64,000 nt of DNA from Synchiropus splendidus (taxonomy: Eukaryota; Chordata; Actinopteri; Syngnathiformes; Callionymidae). Under the pieces are notes generated by a model. The model was not told where the DNA came from and did not search any database. It saw nothing but the letters and a program-made list of their open reading frames with translations. Within the stretch, counting starts at the first letter, position 1, and the number at the start of each line of letters is the position of its first letter. The stretch covers positions 30,691,937 to 30,755,936 of the forward strand of contig NC_071334.1 in the NCBI RefSeq assembly GCF_027744825.2, read 5' to 3'. The translations under genes and the position numbers were made by a program. Positions 59,961 to 64,000 of this stretch are shown piece by piece.

Positions 59961-60778
59961 TCCATCCGAGGGAGCAGACCATAAGTAAGTCCTAAGTCAG
60001 CTGTAGTAAATAAGTCAACCTCACCCCTGCCTGGATATGAGCCACTCCAATTTTTAAGATTGGGAGCACCACCCAGGCCCGTTCCAGTAACACACAGCAA
60101 ACGGAGATCAGCTTAACATTGATAAAGATTCCTCGAGCAGCCATTACAGGATATTGCTGGATCTGTCACAGTGATGAACTGGTCCTGATCCAGAGAGAAT
60201 GAGAGAAATACTCACAGAAAGGAGAAACAGTAATAAGTCCACCCTATAATTCAATATATGTTTATATTACTCTCAGTAACATGATTCCAATTGCTGGTGT
60301 TCCTGACAGGAGGCAACATTCCCAGTAAACCAAAGCACTAGAAATCTGTAGAAACTACCAGGATATGAAGACTTCTCTGGACATTGGGTCAAATCTCACA
60401 TTTTTCATTAAGCTCAAGAGGCTCATCACCGGATGTGAAAGGAACAACCGTCCCTCCTCTCATCCATTTTTTTCAACACAAAACAGAGAAAGTGTGTATA
60501 GACATTGACGCCATTTCCATGCACCATTAGCTGCTTTATTCAGACTCAGAGAAGACAGAGGGAGACGAGGGACGATGAGCCTATTACAAAGAGAGACGGG
60601 AAGACGACAGAAAACCATTTTCAAAGAAAAAGCACAGACAGAGAGGAAAAAAGCTCGAAGAATTGAATTTCAAAATGCCCGACATCCCAGAAGAAGCAAA
60701 ATGTAATTCTGCAACATAGGGAAAAATGACCTGAGAAACTGGGAAATAATTTCATGACGATGACTCCTTCTATATATC

Positions 60779-62035
60779 CACTACCGTCCAAACGTTTGGG
60801 GTCGCCCAGACAATTTTGTGTTTTCCATGAAAAGTCATAATGTTTTTTTAACTTGAAATAACCATTTTCTCCTTCAAACTTTGCTCTTGTCAGTGAATGC
60901 TCCAGTTGCAGCAATTACTGCATTGCAGACCTTTTGTACTCAAGCTGTTCTTTTGTTGAGGTAATTTGGAAGGTTTCCACACCATGCTTCCAGAAGTCCC
61001 TCCCACAAGTTGGATTGGCTTGATGGCCACTTCCTGTGTACCCTACAGTCAAACTGCTACCACAACAACTCAATTCAGTTGAAATCTATTGACTCTGCAG
61101 GCCACTCCATTATAGACAGAATACCAGCAGCCTGCTTCTCACGTAAATAGTTCTTGCTATGCAAGTCCTGAGGCAATGACATGGTGTTGCAACATGGAGT
61201 CATAGCTTTCCTTATTCAATAACCCTTCTACCTTGTACAAACATCCCACTTGATTGGAACACAAGCAACTCTTTCAGCACATTTCCACTTGTTCTGCATC
61301 TCCCAAATGTTCTTCTGTGTGATCTAAACATCTCAAACTTCATTTTGTCTTGCCATCTTGCCAACACTTTTTTTCCAATCTTCCTGAGTCTGATGTCTGT
61401 GTTCTGTTGCCCATATAAATCTTCTGCATTTAATGGCCATTTCCAGATACAGCTCTTTCTCTGCCACTGTGACCTGAAGGCTGGAGTTGCCTCTTCACTG
61501 TAGTTATTGACATGGCGTTTTGTGGGTACCGTTTAATGAAGCTGCCAGTTGAGAACCTGTGAGGCGTCTATTTCTCAAACTAGTTTACTTGTCTTCTTTG
61601 TCAGTTGTGGTCCTCCCACTTCTCTTTCTACTCTGGTTAGAGCTTTTGTTAGTGCTGTTCTCTGGAGGGAGTAGTACACACAGTTGGATGGAATCTTCAG
61701 TTTCTTTCTACAGAAGGAAATTTCTGAGAACAAGAATCGTCTGTTGAGATCCACAAGGAAGTTTTCGGGCCATTTTGAGAGTTTATTCGAACCCATGATC
61801 CTGATACTCAACTAGCTCAATGGAAGGTTGGTCTTTTAGATTCACTAACCAGCTAAACTGTTTTAAGCTGTGCTAGCATCCTTGCACATCCATTAGGCAT
61901 CTAACAAAACCAGCAAACACAACGTACCATGAGAACACTGGAGTGATGGTAGGTGGAAATGGGCCTCTATACAGTTGCAGCTAGAAAAGTCATTTACCAC
62001 ATTAACAATCTATAGAGTGTATGTCCGATTAGTTT
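60779..62035 (-). mobile_element. Tc1-like DNA transposon relic
   Basis: The low-coordinate end begins CACTACCGTCCAAACGTTTG then GGGTC, matching the terminal repeat of a widespread fish Tc1 family ('CACTACCGTTCAAAAGTTTGGGGTC'). The body (60940-61780) is a degenerate minus-strand transposase gene. Its start reads MARK-like from 61773 (ATGGCCCGAAAA), and around 61690-61640 the helix-turn-helix region KLKIPSNCVYYSLQRTAL is visible. Many stops and small deletions follow. The high-coordinate side ends in noncoding family sequence (ACAATCTATAGAGTGTATG at about 62025), after which the second terminal repeat is missing or eroded. Confidence 0.82.
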
Positions 62036-63316
62036 AACACAAGAAATCCCAGAGAGGGGTCATTTGACCTTTCTACCTTTAAAACCCAGAGATGTGTCGA
62101 TTGACCTGAGACGAAACTATTAAAAAAAAAAAAAAAATCCATTTGCTTCCTTCTTGCTGTATTCCTTCCTTATTGGCTGCACTACGCTCGGTGGTACTTT
62201 TTGATTTTTTTAAATGTATTCATTTCTTTTCTTTTTTTTTTTTTCGCAGTGGCAGATGGCCGGGAGTTGTCCACCACAGTTTTCAAATGCCTGGCGGAAA
62301 ACCTGAATATTATCTCATTTTGAGGGGAAAACAGTATCATTTTCCATGAAATGAATGTAGCATGAGCTATGAGCTGGAAAAACTATTCTCATTACACATG
62401 CATTAAAAAAGCAATTGAATTTGTTTTTCAAAAAATAGGGTCACACTGTGCTACTTAAGGGGAAGTGCAAACAAGTGTGAAGTGACAGAAAACACCCACA
62501 GACAAGCACAGGAGTATTTAAAGTCAGTAAATAACACACTAATGGCCACATTAGCATACAGTCTGCAGTCTCTCAGACTTCAAATGGCAACTCACATATG
62601 GTGAAGAGAGCTGCATCCACTTTATCGCACGCAACATACTTATTTATGGCTACACATTAAACAACTCCTCCTTCTTCCCTCCTAATTACAGACAAGCTTT
62701 TATAATCTTTGCCGAATGTATCAGTTACATATATGTGCTTCCATCTGCAAACACTTGCAGTGTCGCTGTCACTAAAGTTAGGTATCTTCTAGCAGGGATG
62801 AGGAACTAAACGTTGTTTATTGGAGTAGGGTTTATAGGATTCTGTTGGTTCTGAAATCTTGACTGTGATAAACAACGCAGTAGCGTTATCTAACTTGCTG
62901 GAGAAAGAGAGGAAATTGGTTTAATAGAAACAGAACCTCGATGAATCATGATGGCAGTGAAAGTTAACCTTTAATTACAAGTGTGACACCGAGTGTTTGG
63001 TCCTTTCAGAGTGTCGTGGCCAGTCAAACTATCAACTCGCCATAAGGAATTACATGAAGAAAATGCTCCATTTTATTTATTTTTAAAGGACATTTTCTTC
63101 AATTAAAGTGCATAAATGCAACTGTATTCAACAATAAGCAAAAGGATATGGTCACACTTTATGAGTTCATTTGTAAATTTGAACACGTCACACACATACA
63201 GTGTACAAAAAGGCAACAAATAAGCCAATTGCGTCATGTTCTTCTAGTTAAAACAGTATGCAGGGAAGAGAAAGTGGGATTACAGAGTAATGCACCTCCG
63301 GGACAAGGGGTGGCGT

Positions 63317-63374
63317 TGTGAGCTCTTCAGTCCTTCCAGTTCTGCTATCAGTAGAAGAACTGGCAGAGCTCACA
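63317..63374. repeat. two-block inverted repeat
   Basis: TGTGAGCTCT (63317-63326) pairs with AGAGCTCACA (63365-63374), and CCAGTTCT (63336-63343) pairs with AGAACTGG (63356-63363). The blocks are separated by an asymmetric internal loop of 9 and 1 nt. Confidence 0.8.
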
Positions 63375-63550
63375 GGTAGCGAGGAGGCGTTTCAGACTGT
63401 TCTCTTCTTTTCTGTACACAGCGATCGTGCTACCAACACATGATCGTACAACACACGACCAACCGATCAGACATTATTGGTACATGATTAGTCTAGGAGT
63501 TTGTTTACTTCCGCTGCGCAGCCGAAGCTTGCGCGTCATCCAGGCCGTGT

Positions 63551-63594
63551 AGTCTGACGAAGAGAAATTGCAATTTCTCTCCAGTCGTCGGACT
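63551..63594. repeat. 20-bp perfect palindrome within a longer inverted repeat
   Basis: AGAGAAATTGCAATTTCTCT (63561-63580) is a perfect palindrome. The outer blocks AGTCTGACGA (63551-63560) and TCGTCGGACT (63585-63594) pair with one G-T type mismatch, after a 4-nt offset (CCAG) on the right. This looks like the core or terminus of a palindromic MITE. The nearby GTTTACATGCAT and GCGTGTAAACAC words (63600-63662) are also mutually inverted. Confidence 0.85.
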
Positions 63595-64000
63595 AAGCTG
63601 TTTACATGCATTTTAAAAGTCCAAATTTTGCCCGACTAGCGCAATAATATGCGTGTAAACACAGTGTAGTAAGCAATGCTGTAGGAGCAATTCACAACAT
63701 TGTAAATGAACGTTATTTCAAGCAGCAAATTCCTATGGCTTCACGAATCGAAGTGCTTCTCCATTCCCAACAGTATGGAGTATAAGAGCTCAAAAAAAGA
63801 TCTAGTTAAGAGCAGGCCAGGTGCAGTAATTGTTGTTGCCAGGAAACAAAATTGGCTTGCTGCAGCTTTGGAAACAGTGTTTTTGAGAAGACTGAGCCGC
63901 GCCAACTTCAAAGAAAATACACACAGGCTCAATAAACAGATGCAAAACCGCATAAATGACATCAAATGAATGTGCTTCCCAGCTACAAAGGTATTCATGG

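Larger units (their letters stand above)
57768..64000 (-). other. snx29: snx29 intron upstream of the PX exon (incomplete)
   Basis: No preceding snx29 exon (expected to end just before VYIRI) is recognisable on the minus strand up to base 64000, so the intron exceeds 6.2 kb. It contains an unidentified plus-strand ORF (57784-58203), a plus-strand exon-like segment, an RTE/Rex3-like LINE piece, a Tc1 relic and palindromes near 63.3-63.6 kb. From 62.1 to 63.3 kb I see only A+T-rich noncoding sequence with homopolymer tracts. Confidence 0.7.

Noticed and set aside
62230..62349. Possible exon after TTTTTTTTTCGCAG on the plus strand
   Set aside because: The pyrimidine tract is a homopolymer run, the frame after it is short, and no donor consensus follows.
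1..64000. CRISPR array, prokaryotic operon or integrated virus
   Set aside because: No regularly spaced direct repeats, no long polycistronic frames and no retroviral gag/pol/env or LTR pair were seen. The sequence is consistent with fish nuclear DNA throughout.

Overview
The window is vertebrate, almost certainly teleost fish, nuclear DNA. Exons are short and separated by multi-kilobase introns with GT..AG borders. There are no operons or ribosome-binding sites. The repeats are typical of fish: several Tc1/mariner relics, Rex1-like and RTE/Rex3-like LINE fragments, an inverted-repeat MITE family, and (CA)n, (GT)n, (TA)n and (TTTTA)n microsatellites. I cannot name the species.

Only one cellular gene is securely recognisable: the 3' end of snx29 (sorting nexin 29), on the minus strand. 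Three coding exons splice in frame. Exon 57767-57627 holds the first half of the PX domain (YIRI, the RRYTEF phosphoinositide signature, FPPKKAIGNK). Exon 44450-44311 holds the second half (DAKFVEERRKQLQNYL). Exon 38078-37952 holds the basic, proline/serine-rich tail ending in EPQSGDL and a TAG stop. A polyadenylation signal at 37253-37248 fits a 3' UTR of about 0.7 kb. The remaining snx29 exons (RUN domain, coiled coils) must lie beyond base 64000.

Layout. 1-37 kb is the intergenic region downstream of snx29. No host exon is recognised there. It holds two of the three copies of one MITE family (1.1 and 36.4 kb) and a LINE ORF1-like relic (16.4 kb). It also holds an internally deleted Tc1 (24.2 kb), an almost full-length but broken Tc1 (28.7-29.8 kb), and a 5'-truncated LINE with an exact 12-bp target-site duplication (34.2-34.9 kb). 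A terminal Tc1 fragment lies at 36.0 kb. 37.2-57.8 kb is snx29 3' UTR, exons and two introns (6.2 and 13.2 kb). The larger intron holds the third MITE copy, a decayed Rex1-like LINE with an FSDD reverse-transcriptase core, and beside it a 36-nt in-frame exon-like segment. 57.8-64 kb is further snx29 intron with an unidentified 139-codon plus-strand ORF, a plus-strand exon-like segment, an RTE/Rex3-like fragment with a 4-bp repeat tail, another Tc1 relic, and palindromic MITE-like sequence near the end.

No new multi-gene system is visible. The observations most worth checking are the possible snx29 microexon next to the Rex1 insertion, the unidentified plus-strand ORFs at 23.9 and 57.8 kb, several near-perfect hairpins (51.9, 56.0, 13.1, 63.6 kb), and the clean LINE insertion at 34.2 kb.
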